Notes under the pieces: model-generated
Told to the model about the DNA's origin: nothing
What the model saw: the letters and a program-made list of their open reading frames with translations, nothing else
The model's database searches: none
Translations under genes and position numbers: made by a program
Shown: positions 33,016 through 41,336 of the stretch, in pieces
Layout: the number at the start of each line of letters is the position of its first letter
How positions within the stretch are numbered: the first letter of the stretch is position 1
NCBI RefSeq assembly: GCF_900177425.1
Contig: NZ_LT840184.1
Span: 3,822,263 to 3,886,262 of the forward strand
Reading direction: 5' to 3'
DNA length: 64,000 nucleotides
Source: Paenibacillus uliginis N3/975
GTDB lineage: Bacteria > Bacillota > Bacilli > Paenibacillales > Paenibacillaceae

Positions 33016-33606
33016 TCAATTCACGGTCGGCTTCCCTGTAGCCCGCATCTCAGTAATACTTTGCATAATAAGTGCAGTAGCTTCATTCAAGGCCTCAGGT
33101 GATTTGTCATCTTTGTAAGCAGACAAATCAATAGGCGCTCCGTAAATAATCTTTGTCTTTCGGAAAAGCTTATATTCCCCTATGATGGCTGCTGGTACGA
33201 CCGTAGCACCACTACGCAGTGCAAAGCTTGCTGCGCCACGTTTAGCTGCTTCCGCATCAGAGTTACGAGTGCCTTCAGGGAATATACCCATCACTTCGCC
33301 ATTGCGGAGAATCTTCAGCGATGTCTTAATCGAATCTTTGCTTACGCCGCCCCGTTTCACCGGGAATGCTCCAAGCTGAGTAACTAACCAGCCAAACACC
33401 GGAATCTTAAACAGCTCAGCCTTGGCCATGAATTTGACCTGACGCTTCACATGAATACCTACCGAGATCGGATCCCTTAGGCTGATATGATTGGCACAGA
33501 TCAGTACTCCGCCCTCCGAAGGAATGTTATGTACACCGACGGACTCAAACCGGTAAAGCACGGCGAACAAACCGCGAACCACCGCTCTGCAGAACACATA
33601 AATCAT
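33016..33606 (-). CDS. plsC: 1-Acyl-sn-glycerol-3-phosphate acyltransferase
   Basis: PlsC acylates lysophosphatidic acid to phosphatidic acid. The 196-residue product has the catalytic HX4D motif in ANHISLRDPISVG (about 38-50), the GAFPVKRGG block (about 78-86) and FPEGTRN (about 110-116). An N-terminal hydrophobic stretch may associate with the membrane. It follows cmk by 3 nt. Together with gpsA and plsY nearby the window holds three consecutive phospholipid steps, in separate but adjacent genes. Confidence 0.94.
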   Translation of the reverse strand: MIYVFCRAVVRGLFAVLYRFESVGVHNIPSEGGVLICANHISLRDPISVGIHVKRQVKFMAKAELFKIPVFGWLVTQLGAFPVKRGGVSKDSIKTSLKILRNGEVMGIFPEGTRNSDAEAAKRGAASFALRSGATVVPAAIIGEYKLFRKTKIIYGAPIDLSAYKDDKSPEALNEATALIMQSITEMRATGKPTVN

Positions 33607-33609
33607 GTC

Positions 33610-34311
33610 TTATTTCTCCCCATCCATTTGAGATATACAGTAAGAAAGTATCGTATCGACAACCTGATGAATATTCATCTGTGTCGTGTCCAGAACGATT
33701 GCGTCCTCGGCACAGCGCAGCGGTGACACCTCACGTTCCTCGTCAAGGCGGTCACGTTTCGCGATATCCATTTCAAGTTGTTCCAGTGATACTCCTTCCG
33801 CTTCACCCAATTCTTTAAACCGGCGGAGAGCTCGTTCCTTGACACTGGCCGTCATGAAAATTTTGACTTCGGCATCTGGCAAAACCGTTGTTCCAATATC
33901 GCGTCCATCCATTACGACGCCTTTACGCAAAGCCATTTGTCTTTGCAGATGAACCAATTGGGTACGAAGTCCTTCAATCTGCGCATATTGGGACACTACC
34001 GAGCTGACCTGGTGCGACCGGATGTAAGGCGTTACATCCTCCCCGTTCAGCAGAACCACCTGTCCATTTTCATGCGGTTTTAATTCAATTACCATATTTT
34101 GTGACAACTGAAGCACTTTTCCGTAATTTTCTGACGAAATTCCTTCATTCAGCATAAACCACGTCACTGCCCGATACATAGCTCCCGTATCAACATAGAT
34201 GTACTGAAGCCTGTTCGCCACCATACGGGCAATCGTGCTTTTGCCTGCCCCTGCAGGTCCATCAATGGCAATATTTATTCTGTCAATCTGACCAGTCCCC
34301 TGCATAATCAA
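33610..34311 (-). CDS. cmk: Cytidylate kinase
   Basis: Cmk phosphorylates CMP and dCMP with ATP. The product (233 residues) has the P-loop IDGPAGAGKSTIARMVA near the N-terminus, YVDTGAMYRAVTW (CMP-binding), MDGRDIGTTVLPDAEVKIFMTAS and RDRLDEEREVSPLRCAEDAIVLDTT. The start is not certain: TTG at 34311 has GAGGAGG 9 nt upstream; an ATG two codons later is the alternative. It is followed by plsC and the S1-domain gene, an arrangement common in Firmicutes. Confidence 0.93.
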   Translation of the reverse strand: MIMQGTGQIDRINIAIDGPAGAGKSTIARMVANRLQYIYVDTGAMYRAVTWFMLNEGISSENYGKVLQLSQNMVIELKPHENGQVVLLNGEDVTPYIRSHQVSSVVSQYAQIEGLRTQLVHLQRQMALRKGVVMDGRDIGTTVLPDAEVKIFMTASVKERALRRFKELGEAEGVSLEQLEMDIAKRDRLDEEREVSPLRCAEDAIVLDTTQMNIHQVVDTILSYCISQMDGEK

Positions 34312-34343
34312 CGGGGCATTCCTCCTCAAACATGAGCCTCAAG

Positions 34344-34364
34344 AAAAAAGCAGGCATTGCCTGC
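34344..34364 (-). terminator. Terminator upstream of cmk
   Basis: GCAGGC and GCCTGC (34350-34364) with a three-base loop, followed on the minus strand by TTTTTTC. It ends the transcript of the PilZ and small membrane-protein genes. Confidence 0.8.
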
Positions 34365-34384
34365 GACGTGAAAATTATACCACA

Positions 34385-34642
34385 CTAACTAGAGTGATGC
34401 AAAAAAGAAGGCTTTTTTTCATCCATCCAATCCTTTACATTTTGGGTGTCGACCGGTACTCCTTCCATTCGATACACGGAGGATAGAAACGGTCTGACAG
34501 AGTCAATATGCAGCAGAAGCTGGACGATCAGCACCATGATTCCCAGCAAGGGAAGACTCTTCAGCACCAGTTGACCCAGATAGTTCGCGTAATTAAAAAG
34601 TTCTTCTCCTGTGCTGAAATTTTTATCGTCAGGACCCGTCAT
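34385..34642 (-). CDS. Small membrane protein of unknown function
   Basis: The 85-residue product begins MTGPDDKNFSTGEELFNYAN and has one hydrophobic segment (LVLKSLPLLGIMVLIVQLLLHI, about 24-45), then a polar tail. AAGGTGGT precedes the ATG by 7 nt, so the internal ATG was taken instead of a GTG four codons earlier. It lies between the PilZ gene and cmk, the position of the small ypfB gene in B. subtilis, but I could not establish similarity. Function is unknown. Confidence 0.65.
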   Translation of the reverse strand: MTGPDDKNFSTGEELFNYANYLGQLVLKSLPLLGIMVLIVQLLLHIDSVRPFLSSVYRMEGVPVDTQNVKDWMDEKKPSFLHHSS

Positions 34643-34700
34643 ATTGGGCACCACCTTTACCTTTTTCAGGTTAGCGTGCCGCTACGGGTTCTAATTTATT

Positions 34701-35363
34701 CTAGCGATTTCTAAAATCAAACTGTCTTTCAAAGCAAAAGCGTATTAGCTTCTGCCTTTCCATATCTACAATACTGTTAAACTTGAGCATAATCAGGCTT
34801 CTTGTATTCGGAAGTTTTTTCACCCTAACCACTTCACTTTCAAATGGCACATGCTCCAAAGAACCGTTCTTGTACGGGACAAGCAGCCAACAGGATAACA
34901 ATTCGCCCTCTCTAAGCTTTTGATCAGATTCGGCATAAAACGAAACGCCTCCACCGCCAACGTCCTCGGTATTGGATAAAAAACGTCTGCCGCCCTTGTA
35001 ACTAACAGCAATCTCCAGCTCAGCCTGGACCCGCAGGAAACTGCGTCTTTGAATTTTCGTGATTTCTTCCGGATCAGGTTTTCGGATTCGCACCATACGA
35101 ATTACATCCTCATGAAAACCCAATACATAGGAGTTGAAAAAGTTCTTCACTCCACCTTCAGTCAAGAAGTATATGGACAACTCGTCCCCCATGTACAATT
35201 TTTTCAAACGGCCTGTACTCTCCTGTAATGGGACCTCCATATAAATAAAGTCATCATGAATTTCAGAAATTCTCGATTTGTACACATGACTGGCTTCTTT
35301 CTCGTCCCCGGTATCAATCTGAATGTACAGCACTTCATTAACTTTAGGATACAAACCTTTCAC
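34701..35363 (-). CDS. dgrA: PilZ-domain protein, YpfA/DgrA-like c-di-GMP receptor
   Basis: The 220-residue product has an N-terminal YcgR-N-like domain (about 1-95) and a C-terminal PilZ domain (about 97-215), the layout of B. subtilis YpfA (DgrA), a flagellar-brake receptor that binds cyclic di-GMP. The RxxxR half of the ligand motif is present in QRRSFLRVQ. The second half, usually D/N-x-S-x-x-G, reads DVGGGGVSF, with Gly where Ser is usual, so binding could be weaker. It lies near the small membrane gene and cmk, which fits ypfA gene order. Confidence 0.85.
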   Translation of the reverse strand: MKGLYPKVNEVLYIQIDTGDEKEASHVYKSRISEIHDDFIYMEVPLQESTGRLKKLYMGDELSIYFLTEGGVKNFFNSYVLGFHEDVIRMVRIRKPDPEEITKIQRRSFLRVQAELEIAVSYKGGRRFLSNTEDVGGGGVSFYAESDQKLREGELLSCWLLVPYKNGSLEHVPFESEVVRVKKLPNTRSLIMLKFNSIVDMERQKLIRFCFERQFDFRNR

Positions 35364-35450
35364 CTTCTACCTAGATAATATCAACTAAATTTATTATAAC
35401 ATGTGCGATTGGTGGTGAAGAATAAATTCTTAATTTAAGGGGTCGAACCA

Positions 35451-35491
35451 AACACCAAACAGGCCACCAAGAATAATTCTCGGATGGCCTG
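35451..35491 (-). terminator. Terminator after ypeB
   Basis: CAGGCCA (35460-35466) and TGGCCTG (35485-35491) with an inner CC/GG pair; TTTGGTGTTT follows on the minus strand. The T-run is imperfect. Confidence 0.7.
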
Positions 35492-35507
35492 ATTCTGTTC
35501 ACTCCAT

Positions 35508-36860
35508 TTAACTTATGCCAGCTTGTGCATCTTTAACAACTTCCACCGTTTCTTCCAATCCGGTATCCGCATTTATATACAATCGATATTGAGATCCGTT
35601 AATCCTTCCGCCAAACTCATAGCAAAGTGTATCTTCGTTCCGATCATTTTTGATCAGAGCTTTGCGGTTGTAAAGCTCTTTGAAATCTGTATTCAATGTC
35701 TTTCTGGCTTCAGCAAGATCTATCTTTGCTTCTGGTATTTCTCGGTTATCTTTATGTTCATAGACGAAATCACTTGCTTGAAAACCGATAACTTCGCCAT
35801 TATCCAAAGCAGATCTAACTGTCATTTTTTCCGGATAAATTAGCACTCCATCCTGTTCACGAACAAAAGTGAAGTTCACCAGATTATCGTAAGGGTCGGC
35901 GGAGACTGCCTTCATATTTCGGTATCCTTTATTTGCAAGAAATTGATCAGCCTTGTTCATGGCATCCTCAACTGAAACTTTCTTCGCTCCAACCTCGCGC
36001 TCGTCTGTATAGGAAGTGAGCAGACCGCCATTACGCGTGAAATCCATACTCAGCGGTTTCCCATTAGGAGATTGTACTTTTGCGGTATAGGACTCCCAAT
36101 CCGTTCCTTTACCGTTTTCGGTTACCTGACAGCTCGCGTTATTACCTGCATCAGCAAACTTAAGTGCTTTTCGAGTAATATCCTCCTCCGTCACAGGCAT
36201 TCCAGAGAGCATTTTCACCGAACGTTGTTGATACATACTGCTTACGGATGGACCCCAATCAAGCTCAGGGTATGTTTCCACCTTTTTGTTAACGCTTTTG
36301 AACCCGTCAATAATGGTATTGTTCGCATGTTCCTTTTGTTTTGACAAGGCGGTGTCAACGTCCAGCCAACGCAGATTATTCGCGATGACGGAATTCTGCA
36401 CTTTCTGAAGATCCTTTGTAATTTCACCGGAATTAGTGTAAAGCGTCTTTAACGTCTTTACCTCATTCTCGGAAAGCGGTTCTTTTGTCATGTCACGGAC
36501 ACCCGTTTTGTAAGAGAAGTTCGCGATTCTGGATAGAAACTCCTCCGTCTTGCTGAATGGCAGCATCGTAAGAGGCAGCTGGCTGATCTCGCTCTGAGCT
36601 TCACTAGTAATGCGCCATACGTTCATCAGCCCTTTACGGTGCATTCCCTGAGACGCTGAGTTAACCGCCAACGTGTTACCGATTTCCGAATGAATACGAT
36701 CCATATGAAAAGACAGATCATGGAAAGCCCGCTGATATTGGTTCTCTGCATTAATCGCAATGGCATCACGTTCTCCCTTAACCTGGTTCCCCCACATTAG
36801 TGAGCCGATAAGCAGAATTGTAACTACAGGGAATAATACGGCACTTATTCTTTTATACAT
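35508..36860 (-). CDS. ypeB: Germination protein YpeB
   Basis: YpeB protects and localises the cortex-lytic enzyme SleB in the spore. The 450-residue product begins with an uncleaved N-terminal anchor (ISAVLFPVVTILLIGSLMWG, about 4-23), followed by a helical region and then PepSY-like repeats in the second half (KKVSVEDAMNKADQFLANKGY; EAKIDLAEARKTLNTDFKELYNRKAL), with NADTGLEETVEVV at the C-terminus. In most relatives sleB lies immediately upstream in one operon; here a 48-residue cysteine-containing gene takes that place and no sleB gene is in the window. Confidence 0.93.
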   Translation of the reverse strand: MYKRISAVLFPVVTILLIGSLMWGNQVKGERDAIAINAENQYQRAFHDLSFHMDRIHSEIGNTLAVNSASQGMHRKGLMNVWRITSEAQSEISQLPLTMLPFSKTEEFLSRIANFSYKTGVRDMTKEPLSENEVKTLKTLYTNSGEITKDLQKVQNSVIANNLRWLDVDTALSKQKEHANNTIIDGFKSVNKKVETYPELDWGPSVSSMYQQRSVKMLSGMPVTEEDITRKALKFADAGNNASCQVTENGKGTDWESYTAKVQSPNGKPLSMDFTRNGGLLTSYTDEREVGAKKVSVEDAMNKADQFLANKGYRNMKAVSADPYDNLVNFTFVREQDGVLIYPEKMTVRSALDNGEVIGFQASDFVYEHKDNREIPEAKIDLAEARKTLNTDFKELYNRKALIKNDRNEDTLCYEFGGRINGSQYRLYINADTGLEETVEVVKDAQAGIS

Positions 36861-36954
36861 GTGGCTAAAGTCTCCTTTCTTCTATTCACTGCCGTTAGTT
36901 TGACTAGAAGTAAGAAGTCTTATGCATTATCTATAAAACATAAATCTTACGAAT

Positions 36955-37101
36955 TCAGAAATCTTCCTCGATCTCAAACCGATTCTTATTATTGCACAAG
37001 CATTGTTTAAATCCCGTCTCGATACGTCCATGCTCTTTCCTACCCCTCAGTACAAATCTCTCTCCACACTCTTTGCAGCGAATTTTCACTTTAACACGCA
37101 A
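36955..37101 (-). CDS. Small cysteine-containing protein, possible zinc binder
   Basis: A 48-residue frame gives LRVKVKIRCKECGERFVLRG then a basic stretch and FKQCLCNNKNRFEIEEDF. CKEC and CLC supply four cysteines in two close pairs, which would suit a zinc ribbon, but the second pair has one intervening residue instead of two. TTG is the likely start, 9 nt after GGAGGTG. It lies between prsW and ypeB, in place of sleB. No homologue is recalled. Confidence 0.6.
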   Translation of the reverse strand: MRVKVKIRCKECGERFVLRGRKEHGRIETGFKQCLCNNKNRFEIEEDF

Positions 37102-37175
37102 CAAAAAAGACACCTCCATCGTCCATTCCCCGGCTCACCAGCCGGAGGCCATACGATGAAGTGTGTCCTTAATTG

Positions 37176-37871
37176 TTAGGTTTTAACCTCTTCATCCCGC
37201 TTAATAATGCGGAAAGGTGATCGGTTATTCGCCCGTGATATTTTACCCATACCTCCGTACCACAGAAGAACCATTAATGGAATAATAAACCATAACCAGT
37301 AATGAGTCATCATACTGAGGATTAAGTCGTAAAGTCCATGCCACATCCAAGGTAGCAGCAGGGAAAGAAGCAGAAAGCCCCTGCTTGACTTTCCATCGGT
37401 GAACTTTGCGTGTCCAATGTAATACCCCATTATGACACCAAACATTGCATGTCCTGACACCGGCAGCAAAGCACGGATCATCATTGGACCGAAAGCAGCC
37501 TGACTGTACCACGCATACATGACGTTCTCCACTGTAGCAAAACCCAATGAAATAGCTGTCGCATACAGAATGCCGTCGTACGGTTCATCAAACTCTATAT
37601 GGTTAAAAATAAGATGATATAACACAAACCATTTCAATAACTCTTCCACACCCGCTGAAATGATCAGAGAATTGACCACCGGGCTATCGCCAAACCATAA
37701 TATCATTCCCCGCTGTAATATCATAACGGGAAATACGATTAGAAACCCGAGCAAAAATATCTTAACGACGATATGCAGCGGTTCCTGATCATACCTATCC
37801 TTCAGGTAAAAATATGTGAGCAAGGCGAGACCCGGCGCCAAAGCAGACGCTATGATCGAGAACACCAGCAC
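37176..37871 (-). CDS. prsW: Intramembrane metalloprotease PrsW
   Basis: PrsW cuts the anti-sigma factor RsiW at site 1 in B. subtilis, starting release of SigW under envelope stress. The 231-residue product has about seven hydrophobic segments and the family motifs: EELLK at residues 76-80 (E-E-x-x-K), GFATVEN ending at 110-116, and SGHAMFG (His141). It starts at GTG, 7 nt after GGAGGGG. It lies between mecA and the small Cys protein. The window also holds an ECF sigma/anti-sigma pair (904-2099) that could be its target; not shown by sequence. Confidence 0.93.
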   Translation of the reverse strand: MLVFSIIASALAPGLALLTYFYLKDRYDQEPLHIVVKIFLLGFLIVFPVMILQRGMILWFGDSPVVNSLIISAGVEELLKWFVLYHLIFNHIEFDEPYDGILYATAISLGFATVENVMYAWYSQAAFGPMMIRALLPVSGHAMFGVIMGYYIGHAKFTDGKSSRGFLLLSLLLPWMWHGLYDLILSMMTHYWLWFIIPLMVLLWYGGMGKISRANNRSPFRIIKRDEEVKT

Positions 37872-37932
37872 CGAATTTCCCCTCCGTTAGTTGCGGGCCT
37901 GTAGTCCGGCCGTCTCGCATGCCCACATTGCA

Positions 37933-38544
37933 TTATTTGCTGCGCGGAAAATGGTTGCAGATCGTTTGTACCGCTTGCTGAGGCATAACGGCTTTTCCAT
38001 ATTCCTCCAACACAGCTTCTGTTACCGGAGATGAATTCCCGAATTCGGCCAACAAAGCGATAATTGCAGCCTGTTTCTCACTGTTTAACTGCTCAGGATC
38101 CATCCATAAAAACCATTTATCCAAATAGTGATAGAGCGTGCCAGCCCCGTCGACTAAATCCTTCAACATATGGGCGGCTTCAATAAGCACCTCGAAATCG
38201 CTAAAAGCATATATGATGCTGCCGCTTTGTTCCAAAGTTACTTCCATTTCATAAATCTCATCAGGCATTTCATCTTCCGACAAGCCGCCAAAATGGTGAT
38301 CGTACTTTCCTCTCGTTACAATAACCACCATCCCTTGAGCCGGCAGAGCAAACACTTCAACGGCTAATGGGCCCGTGGCATCAAATCCGAGCTCACTGTA
38401 TGCTTGATCCATCATTTCAGTAAACAGGTCATACACTTTGGGTATTTCCTGCCACATTTCTTCCTTCTGGATCCCACGCTCACTCAGATCGTCAAACGTG
38501 AGGAAAATCCGTATCTTATCTTGACTCAAGCGCTCTATTTTCAT
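37933..38544 (-). CDS. mecA: MecA-family ClpC adaptor
   Basis: MecA-type adaptors deliver substrates to ClpCP; B. subtilis MecA targets ComK and has a paralogue YpbH. The 203-residue product begins MKIERLSQDKIRIFLTFDDLSERG, the conserved N-terminal substrate-binding motif, has an acidic middle (FGGLSEDEMPDEIYEME) and a C-terminal domain starting SGSIIYAFSDFEVLIEAAHML that would bind ClpC. Length fits the family. Which of the two paralogues it is cannot be decided. Start has AGAGGAGGATC upstream. Confidence 0.88.
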   Translation of the reverse strand: MKIERLSQDKIRIFLTFDDLSERGIQKEEMWQEIPKVYDLFTEMMDQAYSELGFDATGPLAVEVFALPAQGMVVIVTRGKYDHHFGGLSEDEMPDEIYEMEVTLEQSGSIIYAFSDFEVLIEAAHMLKDLVDGAGTLYHYLDKWFLWMDPEQLNSEKQAAIIALLAEFGNSSPVTEAVLEEYGKAVMPQQAVQTICNHFPRSK

Positions 38545-38674
38545 GACAGGATCCTCCTCTGTGAAACAAAAAGTTATAACAACTTATGATTTTTGGATAA
38601 TGACGTGCTAAAAATGGTTTTATACTTTTGATTTTATCATTTAATATCCACAAATGCACGTAAATATGTACCTG

Positions 38675-38722
38675 TAAAAAAAGAATCATTCCAAGGGACC
38701 ACACATTCCCCGGAATGATTCG
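38675..38722 (-). terminator. Terminator after the Ser-rich protein gene
   Basis: GAATCATTCC (38683-38692) and GGAATGATTC (38712-38721) form a perfect 10-bp stem, with TTTTTTT on the minus strand. It ends the transcript of the Ser-rich protein gene before mecA. Confidence 0.85.
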
Positions 38723-38738
38723 AATTCGACCGTATTGT

Positions 38739-39116
38739 TTACAAACCCGGTATGACCGTATGTGTTTCTTTAAGAATTTGTTCAACTTCATGCTTAATGT
38801 CAGGATTACTACGGATGAAGTCTTTGACCTGCTTCAGGTTGGCTGCCTTCGAATTAGTCGATGCCTGTACCCCATGCTGATTTCCCGAGGAATAACTGGA
38901 TGAATCAGATCCGCCTGAACTGGGACGCACGCTTTCTTGGCGTCCACTGCCCTGATTTGAATTACAATTCATCATCTTGTCTTTCGCATTACCAGCCAGA
39001 TTACTAAGATTTACTCCCTTTAACATTGAGGCGAATGACATATTGCGATTACGGGAGATCATACGGTAAGCTGCAGCACCGAGAATAGCTCCGTATAGAA
39101 ATGACGAAGTCTTCAC
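38739..39116 (-). CDS. Ser-rich protein with N-terminal hydrophobic segment, unknown
   Basis: The 125-residue product has a short hydrophobic N-terminus (SFLYGAILGAAAYRMI), a Gly/Ser-rich middle (about 55-85) and a helical C-terminus (LKQVKDFIRSNPDIKHEVEQILKETHTVIPGL). YtxH-like proteins of Firmicutes have a comparable hydrophobic start but I cannot place it in a family. It starts at GTG behind GGAGG. It is divergent from the polysaccharide deacetylase gene, with 93 nt between starts. Confidence 0.6.
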   Translation of the reverse strand: MKTSSFLYGAILGAAAYRMISRNRNMSFASMLKGVNLSNLAGNAKDKMMNCNSNQGSGRQESVRPSSGGSDSSSYSSGNQHGVQASTNSKAANLKQVKDFIRSNPDIKHEVEQILKETHTVIPGL

Positions 39117-39209
39117 AAATATTACCTCCTTCTATGATAAACTCATGACTAGTGTTCACGGATTGGTAAAAACTCATGCGGCATAAATACAGGAAAGTGA
39201 GATGGAATC

Positions 39210-40124
39210 ATGGTTAAAAAGACAACGGCGCTGCTACTTGCAGCCAGCTTATTGCTTAGCGCTTGTGGATCAAAAGAAGAAAATCATCATCAACCTCCCA
39301 AGATAACTGCCGGCGACGAATCGACAATGAACCAAAGTAACGAGACACCGAATGAAAGTCAGAATACTGTCGAGGCACCGAACAAAGATCCGAACCCTAA
39401 CGAGGCAACTACAACAGATCCAACGGACAAAAATGAAGCTGAGACTGATAAAAATCAGACGAAACCGAAGGAGCAATCACCTGTACAACCTCAATATCAC
39501 ATGAACAAGATATACAATATTGTGCCTAATGACGAGGTAACCGAGAAAAAGGTTGTTCTGTTGACTTTCGATGATGGACCTAAGGATAAAACGATGATTA
39601 ATAATCTTATCGATACTCTGGATAAGCATGATGCTAAAGCCATCTTTTTCGTCAATGGCTATCGTGTAAAACAAAATCCTGAGCTTTTGAAGCTGATACA
39701 TGACCGGGGTCAGATTATCGGCAATCATAGTTGGGACCATATCGATCTGAGAAAGCAGAATTTTCAGGAAACCAAAAAACAAATTGAGGATGTACAAAAA
39801 ATCGTCATGAAGACCATCGGAGAGAAACCGAAATTTTTCCGACCTCCATTCGGCTCCGGTGGAGATGATGTCAAAAATATCGCAAGAGATAATAATCTGC
39901 TCTTCATGACCTGGTCTAACGGCTCCCTGGACTGGGAAAGTAAAAGCAAAAACAACCCTGATGCGGTCATTAATAACGTTATGGAACAGCTTCATCCCGG
40001 AAGCAATATTCTCATGCATGAGCTTCCTTGGACCGTAGAAGCACTGGATACCCTTCTAACCAAGCTGGAAAAGAAAGGCTATAGCTTCGTGGATCCACGA
40101 AACATTGAGCCGAAGATGAGATAA
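39210..40124 (+). CDS. Lipoprotein polysaccharide deacetylase
   Basis: The 304-residue product has a signal peptide with lipobox LLSAC (lipidated Cys19), a long Asn/Glu/Pro/Thr-rich linker (about 20-90) and a NodB carbohydrate-esterase 4 domain. The latter shows VLLTFDDGPKDKTMINNLI (the Asp pair of motif 1), GNHSWDH (motif 2 zinc His), RPPFGSGG (motif 3) and near the end ILMHELPWTVEAL (motif 5). It should deacetylate peptidoglycan or another amino-sugar polymer outside the membrane. It stands alone on the plus strand, ending in a shared terminator. Confidence 0.93.
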   Translation: MVKKTTALLLAASLLLSACGSKEENHHQPPKITAGDESTMNQSNETPNESQNTVEAPNKDPNPNEATTTDPTDKNEAETDKNQTKPKEQSPVQPQYHMNKIYNIVPNDEVTEKKVVLLTFDDGPKDKTMINNLIDTLDKHDAKAIFFVNGYRVKQNPELLKLIHDRGQIIGNHSWDHIDLRKQNFQETKKQIEDVQKIVMKTIGEKPKFFRPPFGSGGDDVKNIARDNNLLFMTWSNGSLDWESKSKNNPDAVINNVMEQLHPGSNILMHELPWTVEALDTLLTKLEKKGYSFVDPRNIEPKMR

Positions 40125-40145
40125 TCTCATACGGACGGTCTATAT

Positions 40146-40190
40146 AAAAAAAAGCCTTGAATCCTCCCACATAGGATCAAGGCTTTTTTT
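40146..40190. terminator. Bidirectional terminator overlapping the stop of the phosphoesterase gene
   Basis: AAAAGCCTTGATCCT-type arms (AAGCCTTGAATCCT and AGGATCAAGGCTT) with A8 and T7 flanks serve both convergent genes. The last codons and stop of the minus-strand phosphoesterase lie in the right arm of the stem. Confidence 0.88.
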
Positions 40191-40992
40191 GCAGAGTGAT
40201 AAGATGAAATTCGGACGGACATCCTAAACGAAAAGGAATATGAGAAGTGCCAAATCCCCGGCTAATCAGCAACTGTACATTGGAATGAAGCGAAGAAGCT
40301 TTATGAGGAAGATTGTACCAATCTGCACTGTACTTCTTATAAAACCCTTCCAGACGCACAGCTCCCAGCAGCGGAAGAATGATTTGTCCGCCATGAGTGT
40401 GTCCGGATAAGATCAAGTTGGCAGAAATATTTGTCTTTTCTTGAATCCAGATTGGATCATGGACCAATATGATATGATACTGTCCTTTTTTCGGACACCC
40501 CTTAAACGAGCTATAGGGATGTTTACGTGTTGCAGGTTGCATTATACCGCTCAATGCGATCGATTCACCATTTTTATCCAGTATCAGGGTCCTATCTTTC
40601 AATAAACAGGTACCGGTATCATTCAGCAGCTCTTCGATGGACTGCCTTCCTGCCTTTAGATCATGATTACCGAGAACCGCATAAACAGGCGCTATCCGAG
40701 ACAGAACTTTCAGATTATGGCGAAATCGATTCCAAGGAACACCCTTCTCCGTAATATCTCCGCCTAGTAAGATGCAGTCAGGTTTTAAATTCAGTGTTTG
40801 AAGCCTCTTCGCTGAAAGCTTTCGACGGTGAATATCGGACATAAACAAAATCCGATAGTCTTGGAATGAGGCGGGAAGCATATCTGATTCCACGGTTTCT
40901 TTCCGCACTCTGTAACCGTAAGCTTCTATGCTCATCCAGCCAAACGTACCAAGGGCAATAGCCCCTGCTACTATACTTAACCATACAATCAA
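40177..40992 (-). CDS. Membrane-anchored metallophosphoesterase (YpbG-like)
   Basis: The 271-residue product has one N-terminal hydrophobic segment (LIVWLSIVAGAIALGTFGW) and a calcineurin-like domain: MSDIHRRK (D-x-H), LLGGDITEKG (GDxx), VYAVLGNHDLKAG (GNHD), HIILVHDP and LILSGHTHGGQIILP (GHTHG). All metal ligands are present. It starts at TTG 7 nt after GGAGG, overlapping the stop of the preceding gene. B. subtilis YpbG lies with ypbE and ypbD in a similar group, supporting this assignment. Its substrate is unknown; lipid or nucleotide phosphoesters are possible. Confidence 0.85.
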   Translation of the reverse strand: MIVWLSIVAGAIALGTFGWMSIEAYGYRVRKETVESDMLPASFQDYRILFMSDIHRRKLSAKRLQTLNLKPDCILLGGDITEKGVPWNRFRHNLKVLSRIAPVYAVLGNHDLKAGRQSIEELLNDTGTCLLKDRTLILDKNGESIALSGIMQPATRKHPYSSFKGCPKKGQYHIILVHDPIWIQEKTNISANLILSGHTHGGQIILPLLGAVRLEGFYKKYSADWYNLPHKASSLHSNVQLLISRGFGTSHIPFRLGCPSEFHLITLQKKP

Positions 40993-41336
40993 AGTATTTC
41001 CTCCAGCGGCGGTGCACCGATTAGCCCCCAGATGAGCAGACCGGCCATCAATAGGATAAAAAGTACAATTAGGGTATTGACAAACCACTTGCTCATTCTA
41101 ACCCGATGTGATGGGTATGTATTTGTTCTGCTCAGCCCCTCTATTTTCTCGCCTCCTTCGGAAGCGTTGGGGGCATGTTCCATTCCCGGTTTATGCCGGG
41201 ATCTTGATAAGGAAGAAGTATCGTATTCCTTATCTTCCTGTAAACGCCCTACTGTATCTTCATAAGCAGCCGCTTTATTTTTTTTCCGGCCTTTGTGTCG
41301 GCTCTGATGTCGTTCCATTCTGCTAAGCTCGTTCAT
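40989..41336 (-). CDS. Basic single-pass membrane protein, YpbE-like N-terminus
   Basis: The 115-residue product begins MNELSRMERHQSRHKGRKKN, is basic through residue 85 and ends with a transmembrane helix (VNTLIVLFILLMAGLLIWGLIG). The opening SRMERHQ and the place between a CPBP protease and a phosphoesterase recall B. subtilis YpbE, but the LysM domain of YpbE is absent, so this would be a truncated or unrelated protein. It overlaps the CPBP gene by 14 nt and the phosphoesterase start by 4 nt. Confidence 0.65.
   Translation of the reverse strand: MNELSRMERHQSRHKGRKKNKAAAYEDTVGRLQEDKEYDTSSLSRSRHKPGMEHAPNASEGGEKIEGLSRTNTYPSHRVRMSKWFVNTLIVLFILLMAGLLIWGLIGAPPLEEIL

Noticed and set aside
37104..37158. 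Terminator at CCGGCT/AGCCGG between prsW and the small Cys gene
   Set aside because: The hairpin lacks a T-run and lies right before the small gene's ribosome site.
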